Assembly: GCA_039817415.1 (NCBI GenBank)
Contig: JBCBVV010000028.1
Span: 24,013 to 88,012, forward strand
Direction of reading: 5' to 3'
DNA: 64,000 nt
Source: JALEFZ01 sp039817415
GTDB taxonomy: Bacteria; Bacteroidota; Bacteroidia; J057
Shown here: in pieces, positions 52,049 through 61,847 of the stretch
Layout of the letters: each line of letters begins with the position of its first letter
Numbering within the stretch: the first letter of the stretch is position 1
Notes under the pieces: generated by a model
What the model saw: the letters and a program-made list of their open reading frames with translations, nothing else
The model's database searches: none
Told to the model about the DNA's origin: nothing
Made by a program: the position numbers and the translations under genes

Positions 52049-53986
52049 ATGCTAAGTCTGGAGAACATAGGAATGGAGTACAGCGGGAGATGGCTGTTTC
52101 GAAACATTGGATATCAATTCATCCCTGGAGAGACGGTAGGTCTTATTGGAAGAAATGGAGCGGGAAAATCTACTTTGCTTAAAATCATTTCTGATTCGTT
52201 GATTCCCACAGAAGGTAAGGTCCACAAGGCTGGAAAAATGCTGATCGCCTTTTTTAATCAGGATTTATTGTCCTATGAAACTGACCGTTCGATTTTTGAG
52301 GTTGCCAGAGATGCCTTTGCAGACCTATTGGCCTTAAAAGAGGAAATTGACGGCCTGTTGAAGCGAATGGAAGAAGGCGAGACAGGGAATGACCTCTGGG
52401 ATGCCATGGACAGCAAGCAAGCGGAATTTGAGACCAAAGGAGGACCTCAAATGGATGCTAAGGTACATTCGGTATTAAGTGGGCTTGGATTCAAGGCATT
52501 TGAGCATGACATGCCCTACGCGACCTTTTCTGGAGGATGGAGAATGAGGGTTCAATTGGCCAGGTTGCTACTCATGGAACCTGATGTTCTCCTACTGGAT
52601 GAGCCTACCAACCACCTTGACCTACCTTCTATCCAATGGTTGGAGGGATATCTTAAGTCATTTCCAGGTTCTACCATCATTGTATCTCACGATAGGTTCT
52701 TTTTGGACCGAGTGGCTGAAAAAATACTTGAAATCAGTTTAAAAAAGCTGAATGTATATTCTGGTAATTACACCTTTTACCTAAAAGAAAAGGAAGAAAG
52801 GGCAGCCCTTCACCTCAAAGCTTATGAAAACCAGCAAAAGCAAATAGCTGATCAGGAGAAGTTTATCAACCGCTTCCGTGCCAAAGCCACCAAAGCCAAA
52901 CAAGTCCAATCCAAAATCAAGCAATTGGATAAGATGGATAAACTGGAAGCGCCTGAAGAAGAGGTAGTAGATTTCCATATGCGATTTACCATGAAAGTCC
53001 GCTCCGGAAAAGAGGTTCTTCGCCTAAAAGAAATCAGCAAATCTTATGGGCCAAAAGTGATTATTCAAGAAGGGGAAGCAACCGTATTGAGAGGGGATAA
53101 AATCGCCTTGATTGGTGCCAATGGAACGGGAAAATCCACCCTTCTTCGAATCATGGCAGATAGCGAAACCTTCGATGGAAATAGAGAGGAAGGCTACCAA
53201 GTTGAATCCAGCTTCTTTGCGCAGCACCAACTGGAAGCCCTGAACTTGAGTAATTCTATTTTTGACGAACTCAATGATCATTCAGCAGACAAAACTGAGC
53301 TGGAGGTTAGATCCACTGCCGGAGCCTTTATGTTTTCAGGCGAAGAAATTGAAAAGCAAATTAAGGTGCTTTCAGGGGGAGAAAAATCAAGAGTAGCGCT
53401 TGCCAAAACCCTGATGTCAGAAGCCAATTTCCTCCTCCTAGATGAGCCTACCAACCACCTTGATATACCTTCCATCCACATTCTGAGTCAGGCCTTAAAT
53501 GCCTACGAAGGAACTTATGTGGTCGTATCTCACGACCGCTTCTTTCTCTCCAAAATAGCCAACAAAATTTGGTACATCCAAGACCAATCGATCAAGGAAT
53601 ATCCAGGAACTTACGACGAATTTGTGGACTGGAAGAAACGCCAGGAAGAAGCAACTCTTGCTCAGGAAAAGGCAGCAAATGCCTCCATTCCTGATCAAAG
53701 CAAGAAGGAAGGGAAGCAATTGGATCATCAGGAAAAAAAGCGCAGAAAAAACCGCCTCAAAAAGCTAGAAAGAGAACAAGAACGAGTGGAAGCGGAAATC
53801 ATGAAGTTGGAGGAACAGCTTTCATCTTTAGAAGAGAAGATGGCTCAACCTGATGTGGCCTCTGACTTTGACAAGCTATCAGAGGTTCAAAAAGAACATC
53901 AAAGCACAACAGAAAGTCTAGAAGAGAAAAATGAAAAATGGGAGGAAATATTGATGGAAATGGAAGAATTGAACGAAGGAATGTAG
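52049..53986 (+). CDS. ABC-F family ATPase
   Basis: Two ABC cassettes in one soluble protein: G-R-N-G-A-G-K-S-T and G-A-N-G-T-G-K-S-T Walker A sites, F-S-G-G-W-R-M-R and L-S-G-G-E-K-S-R signatures, and L-L-D-E-P-T-N-H-L-D in both. No membrane segments. A Lys/Glu-rich linker (about 240-300) and a charged coiled-coil C-terminus (about 560-640) are typical. ABC-F proteins act on the ribosome in translation or antibiotic resistance; which role applies here cannot be told. A TAAATTCG box just before the start may be its promoter. Confidence 0.95.
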   Translation: MLSLENIGMEYSGRWLFRNIGYQFIPGETVGLIGRNGAGKSTLLKIISDSLIPTEGKVHKAGKMLIAFFNQDLLSYETDRSIFEVARDAFADLLALKEEIDGLLKRMEEGETGNDLWDAMDSKQAEFETKGGPQMDAKVHSVLSGLGFKAFEHDMPYATFSGGWRMRVQLARLLLMEPDVLLLDEPTNHLDLPSIQWLEGYLKSFPGSTIIVSHDRFFLDRVAEKILEISLKKLNVYSGNYTFYLKEKEERAALHLKAYENQQKQIADQEKFINRFRAKATKAKQVQSKIKQLDKMDKLEAPEEEVVDFHMRFTMKVRSGKEVLRLKEISKSYGPKVIIQEGEATVLRGDKIALIGANGTGKSTLLRIMADSETFDGNREEGYQVESSFFAQHQLEALNLSNSIFDELNDHSADKTELEVRSTAGAFMFSGEEIEKQIKVLSGGEKSRVALAKTLMSEANFLLLDEPTNHLDIPSIHILSQALNAYEGTYVVVSHDRFFLSKIANKIWYIQDQSIKEYPGTYDEFVDWKKRQEEATLAQEKAANASIPDQSKKEGKQLDHQEKKRRKNRLKKLEREQERVEAEIMKLEEQLSSLEEKMAQPDVASDFDKLSEVQKEHQSTTESLEEKNEKWEEILMEMEELNEGM

Positions 53987-54007
53987 TTTTTCCCATCAGA
54001 CATAAAA

Positions 54008-54037
54008 AAGGGAAGCAGCAACAAAGCCGCTTCCCTT
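54008..54037 (+). terminator. intrinsic terminator
   Basis: AAGGGAAGC and GCTTCCCTT pair around AGCAACAAAGCC, with A-rich left and T-rich right flanks. It can serve the ABC-F gene and the convergent susD gene. Confidence 0.85.
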
Positions 54038-54056
54038 ATTATTTACTATGAATCAA

Positions 54057-55496
54057 TTACTGTAGTAACCACATTTTAGTGGTGTTCTCATCGGCTCCCT
54101 GACTGGCAACCGCAGCTTCGTAGCTAGCAGCATTCAATACCTGCTCAGAACCAGGATACTGGATTCTTGAAGGAATTTCATTCAATACAGCATCTGGACC
54201 AGGAGTCAAAGCAGGAAGACCTGTACGACGATAGTCAAACCATGCTTCCAGTCCTACCATAAATAGAGACAACCACTTCTGCGTAGCAATTCTCTCAAGT
54301 TGATTGGCAGTCAATGCAACGTTTTCCTGTAGCAAGTAAGCATCCGCTCCCATCAAACCTAGGTATTCCATGTTTCCCGTAACACCTGCCTCATAATATC
54401 CAGCAGCATCACCAGAGATGTAACCTTTCTGTGCAGCCTCAGCTAGAATGAACTGTAGCTCGGAGAAGTGCATAATGGTCATTTCTACCGCAGCTTGTTC
54501 CTCTCTGAATCTTGTTCCAAGACGAGATTGGTTATTGGCCCCACCGTTAAAGTTAGATGCAGCATCTTCAGATAGGCCATTAGGTACACCTACATAGATG
54601 TTGCTATCTGGGTTGTCAACAAGGCGGAACAGTACGTCAATTCTTGGGTCATTCAAGTCCGTCAATACTCCCTGGATACGCTGGCTCATTCTCTTTTCAT
54701 CAAAAGAACCTACACGAGCAGTATTAAGCGGCCAACGATTCGTTCCTTCCAAATAAGGAACAGCAGCGTTGTCAGCATTTTCAGAAAAGATCAATCCGGT
54801 GTTTACGATGTTTTGAATCTCTGTCGCACCATCTATTCCCATTTCAGTCCACTTGTTTTCAAGACGCATCAGGTAGCGGATTCTCAATGAGTTCGCCAGC
54901 TTGATCCACTTGCTCAAGTCGCTTCCATAAAGGATATCACCTTCCATGCTTCCACCTGCGTTGAACTGGTTTACAGCCTCTTCAAGGTCAGCCAGAATGT
55001 TGTTGTAGATGTCCTGCTGCGCATCGTAAGAAGGTAGAAACTGATCTTCCTTTCCTTTCAACGCCTGAGAATAAGGCACATCACCCCACATTTCTGTTAA
55101 ATGCGCAAGAATCCAAGCACGTAGGACTAGAGCAGAGCCTTGGTAAGCCCCATTTCCTAAGCCCTCACCGAGTGCTTTTAGGTTATTCGCATCTCTTAGG
55201 TTACGGTAGAACAAATCCCATGAACCAGAATACGTTCCAAGCAGGTAACGATCAACACCGGTAAAGTTGTTGGTAGCTACAAGCTGAGCAAGGATGTTAC
55301 CAGTACCCCATGAAAGGCTAGCTGTAACGTGGTTTCCTGTTTCAAATAGAATCTTTGGCAGTACCAGAGATGGGTTTGCCTCATCTACGGTCGGAAAGTT
55401 TGGGTTATCGTTGATCTCTTCGAAATCCATGGTACAAGCCTGGAAGAGTCCAAGGGCCAGCATGACAACGATGAATATTCTAATTTTTGACATCAT
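54057..55496 (-). CDS. SusD/RagB-like substrate-binding lipoprotein
   Basis: I use the Met at 55496 rather than 55526 because it gives a good signal and lipobox (L-G-L-F-Q-A-C). The mature protein matches SusD-like proteins of the SusD_2 type: W-G-D-V-P-Y-S-Q-A-L, a P-S-Y-D-A-Q-Q-D-I-Y-N-N-I-L-A-D-L-E-E-A block, F-I-L-A-E-A-A near the centre and a C-terminal Q-K-W-L-S-L-F-M-V-G-L-E-A-W-F-D-Y-R-R-T-G. It binds a nutrient at the cell surface and passes it to the SusC channel. Encoded 53 bp downstream of the SusC gene. Confidence 0.93.
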   Translation of the reverse strand: MMSKIRIFIVVMLALGLFQACTMDFEEINDNPNFPTVDEANPSLVLPKILFETGNHVTASLSWGTGNILAQLVATNNFTGVDRYLLGTYSGSWDLFYRNLRDANNLKALGEGLGNGAYQGSALVLRAWILAHLTEMWGDVPYSQALKGKEDQFLPSYDAQQDIYNNILADLEEAVNQFNAGGSMEGDILYGSDLSKWIKLANSLRIRYLMRLENKWTEMGIDGATEIQNIVNTGLIFSENADNAAVPYLEGTNRWPLNTARVGSFDEKRMSQRIQGVLTDLNDPRIDVLFRLVDNPDSNIYVGVPNGLSEDAASNFNGGANNQSRLGTRFREEQAAVEMTIMHFSELQFILAEAAQKGYISGDAAGYYEAGVTGNMEYLGLMGADAYLLQENVALTANQLERIATQKWLSLFMVGLEAWFDYRRTGLPALTPGPDAVLNEIPSRIQYPGSEQVLNAASYEAAVASQGADENTTKMWLLQ

Positions 55497-55549
55497 GATT
55501 TTAGTTGTTTTGGATAAGGTATCCACGTGGGAATTACCTTAAAATGGAT

Positions 55550-58500
55550 TTAGAATTTCAGTCCAAGGTGAATTCCAAAGCTTCTTGTACTTGGTGTAGC
55601 CATATCCTCAACACCAGGAACAATTGAATTGGCGTTGTATGAGAATACTTCTGGATCAAAGTGTGGATTCTCAGTAAACAGCAACAGGTTACGTCCGATG
55701 AAAGACACGGTCAAGCGCTGAGCACCTAGCTTCTGAGCCGTTCCATTTCCGAAGGTATATCCAAGGCTTACTTCACGTAGTTTCAAGAAAGAAGCGTCGT
55801 ACATACCCACTTCCTCGTTACCACGGTTGAAGTGAGACCAGTAGAAATCTCTAGCAGAAACCGCCTCGTCGTTGGTTACAAAGTTTCCATCAGCATCTTC
55901 TTTGAATCCAGGACGGTCAAGTGTACTTACACCCGTTACCTGAGTCTGACCACCGATGAAGGTAGTGGTCTCTCTATCGTATTCAGCTGTTTCGGCCATC
56001 AAACCTGAAGTACCACCGATCAGTAGTGTTCTTGACATAACTACGCCACCTTGTCTCCAGTCTAGTAGGGCATTCAAGGTAAAGTTTCCTACTGTGAAGC
56101 GGTTGTTCAGACCTAGCATGAAGTCAGGATTGTAGTTACCCAGTCTTCTTAGGTTAGGATCTCTTACTGGGAATCCATTCTGGTATAGGTGTCCCCAATC
56201 TTCTTCGATGTCAGCTACGTCTTCAACTGTTACGGTAGCGTTAGTAGAAGGATCGATCAATACGAAGCCAGTTCCATATACATCTCCCATGCGTCCACCT
56301 TCACGTGCCTGAACACTTAGGTAATTGTTAGAGATCTCGTAAGTACTCAAATCATCTGTTAGGCTGATTACCTTACTTCTTGCACGTGTGAAGTTCAAAG
56401 AAGCTTCCCAAGTAAATCTCTTCGTCTTTACAGGAACGATGGTAACCAGTGCTTCAATACCAGTAGACTGAATCTCACCAGCGTTGATGAATTTAGACCC
56501 AAATCCAGAAGTCTGAGAAACTGGAATAGAAATAATCTGGTCTGTAGCTGTGTTCTGGTAATAGGTTACATCTAGGTTCAATCTGTTCTTGAAGAATCTC
56601 AAGTCAGCCCCTACCTCGAATGTAGTCAATAGCTCAGGACGTAGGTTTGGATTAGGTAGTACATTGCCCTCTGTTCCTAGAAGCTGGTTTCCATAAGGAG
56701 TAGATAGGAACTGGAAGTAAGGTTGAAGTGAATAAGGATCGGTATCGTTACCTACCTGACCATACCCTACACGTAGCTTAGCAAATGTGATATCTTCTGG
56801 CATGTCAAACAGCTCGCTGGCGATCACAGAAAGTGAGGCAGATGGGTAGAAGTAGCTGTTGTTTGCCTCAGGAAGGGTAGAAGCCCAGTCATTACGGCCC
56901 GTTAGATCCAAGTAAATGGCGCTGTTGAAACCGATAGAAGCACTCGCATACAAAGAGTTGATGCGACGCTTGCTGTTGAATGAGTTCTGAAGAAGAGGAA
57001 TGTTTGAGTTGTTAAAGCTGTAGATACCAGGAACAGCCAGCTCATTGGCAGAAACTTGGTTATATCTGTTTTGCTGCGTCATTTGGTTACCACCCGCAGA
57101 AACGAGTAAAGAAAGCTTGTCAGTTACATAGTCATTGTAAGTCAACAAGAAATCTGTGTTACGCTCCTGGAAGAAAATTCTATCCTCTCTATACTGTCCT
57201 TTAGGGAAACGCTGAGAAGACCAAGCACGACGCCCTTCACGTAGGTCGTTAGAGAAGTCAGTACCCGTTCTTACCATCAGGCTCAAAGCATCAGTGAAGT
57301 TGTAGGTAGCGTTGATGTTCCCCAATACTCTGTTCTTCTCGAAGCTATTCGTGTTTTCGAACATGGTGAAGTATGGGTTGTCATGCCAGTTGTAGTTGTA
57401 ATTGAACTGCTGGATTCCTTCAAGACCTGGCTGCCAATAATCAGTCAAGGACTCCATTGGAATCTGACGACCAAACCATACCCATAGGTACATGATATTC
57501 TCCGTACCATAAGAGTTGTTAGGGCGGTTGTTAGAACCAGAGTTGATGTAGTTGATGTTTGTGTTGATCTTCAACTTGTCGTTCAACATCTTGTGCCCAA
57601 GGTCAATGTTGAATCCATTTCTTCTCAAATCTGTGTTAGGAACGATGCCCTTAGAAAACAGATTGCTATAAGAAAAACGGAAGTTAGTAGTTTCGTTAGC
57701 CGCAGAAATAGCTACGTTATTGTTCGTCGTTACACCCGTTTCAAAGAAGTTTCTGATGTTGTTGGGCTGTGGTTCCCAAGGAAGTAGTTCATAGGAATCC
57801 TGGTCAGTATATCCTGCTGGACGAAGAGCAAAGTCTCCTGCACGAAGGCCATTTCCATTGGAAGACTGGTGTTGAACCTGCATTCTTCCGTCAAGCGCTG
57901 GTCCCCAAGACTCGTCAATGTTATCGTTCGTTCCCGATCCAAAACCGTCAACAAACTCAAAGTTAAATCCTGCACCTTGACCATAATCATTCTGGTACTG
58001 AGGGATTCTCAAAGGATTTTCAACGGTTGTTCCAGAAGAAACACTCACCCCAATCCCTTTCTGTCCTTTTCCAGATTTGGTGGTAATCAATACTACACCG
58101 TTGGCAGCACGAGAACCATACAGAGCAGTGGCATTGGCTCCTCTTAGAATGGTCAAAGATTCAATATCATCTGGGCTAATTTCAGCAGCTCCATTTCCGT
58201 AGTCTGCTTCCAGGTTTCCCTGAGAACGACCATTGCTTCCGTTTGAATTGCTGATAGGTACACCATTTACCACAAATAGCGGCTGGTTGTCGCCAGATAG
58301 AGAGGACTCTCCACGAATCACAATACGGCTGGAAGCACCTACACCGGATCCACCCTGTGTGATGTTTACACCAGCCACTTTACCTGTTAGGTTGTTGAGC
58401 AGGTTAGGCGTCTTGACAACAGAGATTTCTTCTCCATTAATTTCCTGAGCCGCATAACCTAGGGCTTTTGTTTCACGCTCGATACCTAGCGCGGTGATGG

Positions 58501-58843
58501 TAACCTCATCGATTCCCACACCAACAGCTTTCATCGACACGTTAAGCGTACTTTGTCCTTCGATATTTACCTCTACGGTTTCATATCCGATGTAGGTAAA
58601 TACAAGAGCTTTGGCATCATTTACCTTAAGGGTAAACTTACCTCCTTCGCCAGTGATGGCTCCAGTAGTGGTTCCCTTTACAAGGACACCAACACCTTCC
58701 AATGGAAGATTATCAGTAGCGTCAGTTACAACACCGCTGATGGTTTGGGCGAATAGCATATGCCCTATAACACTCATGCCAAGCATGAACATTACGGCAA
58801 TAGCTTTCATCCCCAACTTGCGTAGTAAAAAAGTTAGGTTCAT
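55550..58843 (-). CDS. SusC/RagA-like TonB-dependent outer-membrane transporter
   Basis: Signal peptide, then a carboxypeptidase-regulatory-like domain (about 35-115: I-S-G-V-V-T-D-A...L-P-L-E-G-V-G-V-L-V-K-G-T-T), a plug domain with the SusC hallmark (L-R-G-A-N-A-T-A-L-Y-G-S-R-A-A-N-G-V-V-L-I-T-T) and a long barrel ending in an aromatic residue. 1097 residues is normal. It imports large nutrients, driven by TonB. The STN domain seen in some members is absent, so direct anti-sigma signalling is unlikely. No glycoside hydrolase, sulfatase or peptidase is near; the cargo is unknown. Confidence 0.95.
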   Translation of the reverse strand: MNLTFLLRKLGMKAIAVMFMLGMSVIGHMLFAQTISGVVTDATDNLPLEGVGVLVKGTTTGAITGEGGKFTLKVNDAKALVFTYIGYETVEVNIEGQSTLNVSMKAVGVGIDEVTITALGIERETKALGYAAQEINGEEISVVKTPNLLNNLTGKVAGVNITQGGSGVGASSRIVIRGESSLSGDNQPLFVVNGVPISNSNGSNGRSQGNLEADYGNGAAEISPDDIESLTILRGANATALYGSRAANGVVLITTKSGKGQKGIGVSVSSGTTVENPLRIPQYQNDYGQGAGFNFEFVDGFGSGTNDNIDESWGPALDGRMQVQHQSSNGNGLRAGDFALRPAGYTDQDSYELLPWEPQPNNIRNFFETGVTTNNNVAISAANETTNFRFSYSNLFSKGIVPNTDLRRNGFNIDLGHKMLNDKLKINTNINYINSGSNNRPNNSYGTENIMYLWVWFGRQIPMESLTDYWQPGLEGIQQFNYNYNWHDNPYFTMFENTNSFEKNRVLGNINATYNFTDALSLMVRTGTDFSNDLREGRRAWSSQRFPKGQYREDRIFFQERNTDFLLTYNDYVTDKLSLLVSAGGNQMTQQNRYNQVSANELAVPGIYSFNNSNIPLLQNSFNSKRRINSLYASASIGFNSAIYLDLTGRNDWASTLPEANNSYFYPSASLSVIASELFDMPEDITFAKLRVGYGQVGNDTDPYSLQPYFQFLSTPYGNQLLGTEGNVLPNPNLRPELLTTFEVGADLRFFKNRLNLDVTYYQNTATDQIISIPVSQTSGFGSKFINAGEIQSTGIEALVTIVPVKTKRFTWEASLNFTRARSKVISLTDDLSTYEISNNYLSVQAREGGRMGDVYGTGFVLIDPSTNATVTVEDVADIEEDWGHLYQNGFPVRDPNLRRLGNYNPDFMLGLNNRFTVGNFTLNALLDWRQGGVVMSRTLLIGGTSGLMAETAEYDRETTTFIGGQTQVTGVSTLDRPGFKEDADGNFVTNDEAVSARDFYWSHFNRGNEEVGMYDASFLKLREVSLGYTFGNGTAQKLGAQRLTVSFIGRNLLLFTENPHFDPEVFSYNANSIVPGVEDMATPSTRSFGIHLGLKF

Positions 58844-58875
58844 AAGTTAGATAGGTTAATCCAACCAGTAAGTTG

Positions 58876-58961
58876 AAGTGTGAAGTTCTACGTGAAGGCA
58901 CTGCGCCTTACACTTTTCGGATGAAAGCTAGCTGCCCCCCATTGCTATGATGTTGGCAGCT
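58876..58961 (-). promoter_or_regulatory. structured leader of susC with two hairpins
   Basis: Hairpin A, 58876-58915: AAGTGT/ACACTT outer and AAGGC/GCCTT inner stem. Hairpin B, 58930-58961: AGCTGCC/GGCAGCT with a 18-nt loop, followed on the plus strand by T5, so it could also terminate a plus-strand RNA. Both lie in the ~190-bp leader between the susC start and the A/T-rich promoter region. Confidence 0.5.
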
Positions 58962-59070
58962 TTTTAATTAATAATTAATAATACATTCATGGAATGAAGA
59001 ATATTAATTAATCTAAATATGGCTTATTTATCATAGGTTGAACTTCCACACAAACCCTCTGTAAAAGCCT

Positions 59071-59982
59071 ATGAACCAGTCCTTTACGCAAAAAGTTAAG
59101 CAATTCAGCAGGCTCGAAGAAATTCTCTTCCAAAAGGGCTATAAAAAAAAGGTAATAGCGATGGAGCTAGGCCTGTATCCATCAGCTTACTCCACCTTAT
59201 CAAATATTGTCTTTCCCAAAATCAAATCGCTTAAAAAGAATGGGGTAACTCCCGAAAAAGCCATAGAAGGGATTTTTCAACAGGTCAATAATATCTCAGA
59301 AAAAAGGGTAAGAAGAGAAATTGGAGGCTACATCCTCAAGTTGGAAAAGCTCGTCCAAGAAGTAGAATCTGATCAACATCCCTCTCCACATCATTACTTG
59401 GATGAGTTATGTGACAATTCCCCCACCCACATTATGAAACAGTTGGAAGGGATATACGAGTGTTTCTATATCTCAACTTTTGGTTATAAAGTGAAAAGAG
59501 AGCCCTTTCTGATTCAGAAGGAGGAAAATAAAACAGGCCTTTCAGTCCAAAAAGGAAATGCCAAAGGAACTTCTATTCTGAAAGGATTTGCCTACATCAC
59601 CAACCCGAATATATTCACCATTCAGTTACTTGAAGAAGGGCAACTCAACAAAGACCACTTTATGGGTCATTTTCTCTTACCGCCCACTTACGAAGGAAAT
59701 TTGAACCTGATCAAAGGAATGGTAACCTCGGTAAGCAATGCCCATTTTCCCATTAGTAGAAAGGTACTTCTGAAAAAAGTACATGAAACACCCTCCCCAA
59801 AGCTATTTAATGAGATGGAGACATTTTTTTATGAAGGGGATGAACAAAATGAAGCCTGCCATTCTATCCTTACCTTCCTCAGAAATTCTCACTCTCTTAT
59901 GGAATATTTCCCTATTCCAAGGCCCAGTTACGGAGAAAAAGACCTCGAAATAGAACTAGAAATTCAAAGACTTATAGAATAG
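59071..59982 (+). CDS. probable SusCD-associated regulator of unrecognised type
   Basis: Divergent from susC, sharing its upstream region. The first ~60 residues resemble a helix-turn-helix: L-F-Q-K-G-Y-K-K-K-V-I-A-M-E-L-G-L-Y-P-S-A-Y-S-T-L, where V-I-A-M-E-L-G looks like the first helix and P-S-A-Y-S-T-L the recognition helix. From memory, proteins with this start and the N-N-I-S-E-K-R-V-R-R block are encoded beside SusC genes in Cytophagales relatives, but they have no established family name. The C-terminal ~200 residues are unfamiliar, with a beta-rich centre, and may sense a ligand. No signal peptide. Confidence 0.65.
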   Translation: MNQSFTQKVKQFSRLEEILFQKGYKKKVIAMELGLYPSAYSTLSNIVFPKIKSLKKNGVTPEKAIEGIFQQVNNISEKRVRREIGGYILKLEKLVQEVESDQHPSPHHYLDELCDNSPTHIMKQLEGIYECFYISTFGYKVKREPFLIQKEENKTGLSVQKGNAKGTSILKGFAYITNPNIFTIQLLEEGQLNKDHFMGHFLLPPTYEGNLNLIKGMVTSVSNAHFPISRKVLLKKVHETPSPKLFNEMETFFYEGDEQNEACHSILTFLRNSHSLMEYFPIPRPSYGEKDLEIELEIQRLIE

Positions 59983-59983
59983 C

Positions 59984-60661
59984 TTACTTCTTTGCCTTCT
60001 TCCTTCCTTCAATAATGGAGTTCAATCTGTATAAGGACAACAGGAAAACCATGTTATCGTCTCCCATGAAATAATCTTGTAGGTCTTTTGCGTCCTGGGC
60101 AGCCTTATCAAATTGACCGAGAGTGTGATAGACAAACATTCTGTTCATCTTGATATAATCCCCCAGACCATATGGATCGGCGTCCAAGGCTTTCTTATAG
60201 TAATCTAATGCCTTATCATACTCTTTACGATGAACAGCAAAATCTCCCAGCAGGCCAAAATTACTGACAGAATCTTTTCCACTTAGAATGTTCTCTTTCG
60301 CCTCATATTCACTTACCCCTTTGTCATAAGGGTCCCGATTTCCAAGATAAGCCAGTACATCCTGATTAAAATCCTTCTGGAAGGTATCGCAGCTGTTGAG
60401 CAGATTGAGTTCCATTTCCTTCACCTCGGCAAACAAGCGCACAAATTTTTGGTAATCCTCCATGGAGGGTTCACTGCTATTTTTCATCTCATCCAGAAAA
60501 TCCATGAAATCTTTGTTGCAGGCGTTGAATCTGTCGTTCCATTTTTTCCCTTCCGTTTGACTGTAGCAGTCGCACATTTCAGCGGGAGTCTTGATGGTTT
60601 GAGAGAAAAGGCTGCCTATTCCCAGGCAAAGGATTAGTAAAAAAACTTGCGCTTGTTTCAT
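59984..60661 (-). CDS. exported tetratricopeptide-repeat protein
   Basis: The Met at 60661 begins a signal peptide (M-K-Q-A-Q-V-F-L-L-I-L-C-L-G-I-G-S-L-F-S-Q); the Met at 60724 adds residues that do not fit a signal. The mature protein has C-D-C-Y near its start and TPR-type helices in the second half: L-G-D-F-A-V-H-R-K-E-Y-D-K-A-L-D-Y-Y-K-K-A-L-D-A-D-P and Y-H-T-L-G-Q-F-D-K-A-A-Q-D-A. Probably a periplasmic scaffold protein. Its stop lies 1 bp from the convergent regulator's stop. Confidence 0.8.
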   Translation of the reverse strand: MKQAQVFLLILCLGIGSLFSQTIKTPAEMCDCYSQTEGKKWNDRFNACNKDFMDFLDEMKNSSEPSMEDYQKFVRLFAEVKEMELNLLNSCDTFQKDFNQDVLAYLGNRDPYDKGVSEYEAKENILSGKDSVSNFGLLGDFAVHRKEYDKALDYYKKALDADPYGLGDYIKMNRMFVYHTLGQFDKAAQDAKDLQDYFMGDDNMVFLLSLYRLNSIIEGRKKAKK

Positions 60662-60883
60662 GGGGAAAAATAGTTTGAAATTTGAGGCAAATAAACTACT
60701 TAAATTCAAAATATCTATACACATGAAGCATTTTGCATTAACTTAATTTCCTATCCATCCTCAAAAATGGCGCATCATCATACTTCTTTTAAAAAAATTG
60801 CATTTCCATGTTGATGCTTTTTGCCCCCCTTCGTCATATAGCTCCGAAATCAATCAAAACAGAAGCATTAAACATCAATTATC

Positions 60884-61678
60884 ATGATTATCTACGGAGT
60901 AAACTCACGCAACCTTCACCATTTCAATGTCGCGCATACCACCTGTCCTGTTTGTCAGACCAAAGGGGCACAGCAAATGAATATCATGGGGAAATATTTC
61001 CATGTTTATGGGATTCCCATGTTTCCTGTGGGTCGAACAGGCATAGCCAAATGTCAAAACTGTGGGCACGAAATTCAGGAAAAGGATTTTGAAGAAGATC
61101 TAGCCACCACCTATGAAGCTGTAAAAAAGAAACCCAAACGACCATGGAGACATTGGGGCATCATTCCAGCCTATTTTATCATCTCTATTGCTTTCAATTT
61201 CTTTCTGGGAGAAAAGGATTATTCTACTAGCATCAACGATCAAAGGCAGATTTTCCTAAATGAGGCCGTTGAAATGATGACAGCAGATCCCCAACAGAAT
61301 GTAGACTCCCTTTCTTTTAGCCTTAAAAATCTATTTGATGTCCTCGCAAATGAAGAGGTAAACCCAGAGGACTTTGAATATTATAGCCAGCAAAATACCA
61401 ACAAACTCCTTGTCCTAATCAGAATCCCAAATATGTCTCAAATTGACAGGGATGCTTGGCCTCAAATCATTGAATTGGTAGAAACCTTCACCCAAAACAG
61501 AGATTCCTACCTCAACAAAGAACAATTTATAGGTGTATTGGGGAATAATCGTCTAGCCTTGACCAAATCCCCTGAGGGCATTCACTATAGCAGCGGATAC
61601 AGCGATAAGCTTGACAAACACCTCCTCCCATTTTATGCTCCGCTAAAAATCCCCATGGAAACCGAGACAGAAGAGTGA
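60884..61678 (+). CDS. zinc-ribbon membrane protein
   Basis: Two Cys pairs (T-C-P-V-C and K-C-Q-N-C-G) about 40 residues apart form a zinc ribbon at the N-terminus. A basic stretch (K-K-K-P-K-R-P-W-R) and one hydrophobic helix (about 92-110) follow, then ~150 polar residues with helical pattern that should lie across the membrane. No enzyme motif is recognised. Start at 60884 precedes the ribbon closely. Function unknown. Confidence 0.75.
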   Translation: MIIYGVNSRNLHHFNVAHTTCPVCQTKGAQQMNIMGKYFHVYGIPMFPVGRTGIAKCQNCGHEIQEKDFEEDLATTYEAVKKKPKRPWRHWGIIPAYFIISIAFNFFLGEKDYSTSINDQRQIFLNEAVEMMTADPQQNVDSLSFSLKNLFDVLANEEVNPEDFEYYSQQNTNKLLVLIRIPNMSQIDRDAWPQIIELVETFTQNRDSYLNKEQFIGVLGNNRLALTKSPEGIHYSSGYSDKLDKHLLPFYAPLKIPMETETEE

Positions 61679-61792
61679 TGTTTATCTTTTGATTTTTATT
61701 GGATTCAGAGTTGACCGCCGCGAGGTAGTCAGCTCTTTTTTCAAAAATAATAAAGGATAAATTCATCCCTTTAGATGATTGAAATCATATTG

Positions 61793-61825
61793 TTTGCTCC
61801 ATAGATGTAGATAGACTTATATTTG
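61793..61825 (+). promoter_or_regulatory. promoter of the oxygenase gene
   Basis: TTTG at 61793-61796 and TATATTTG at 61818-61825, 21 nt apart, fit the Bacteroidota consensus; the gene starts 22 bp downstream at 61848. Confidence 0.7.
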
Positions 61826-61847
61826 CTCTACCTAATCAAGCAGGAAG

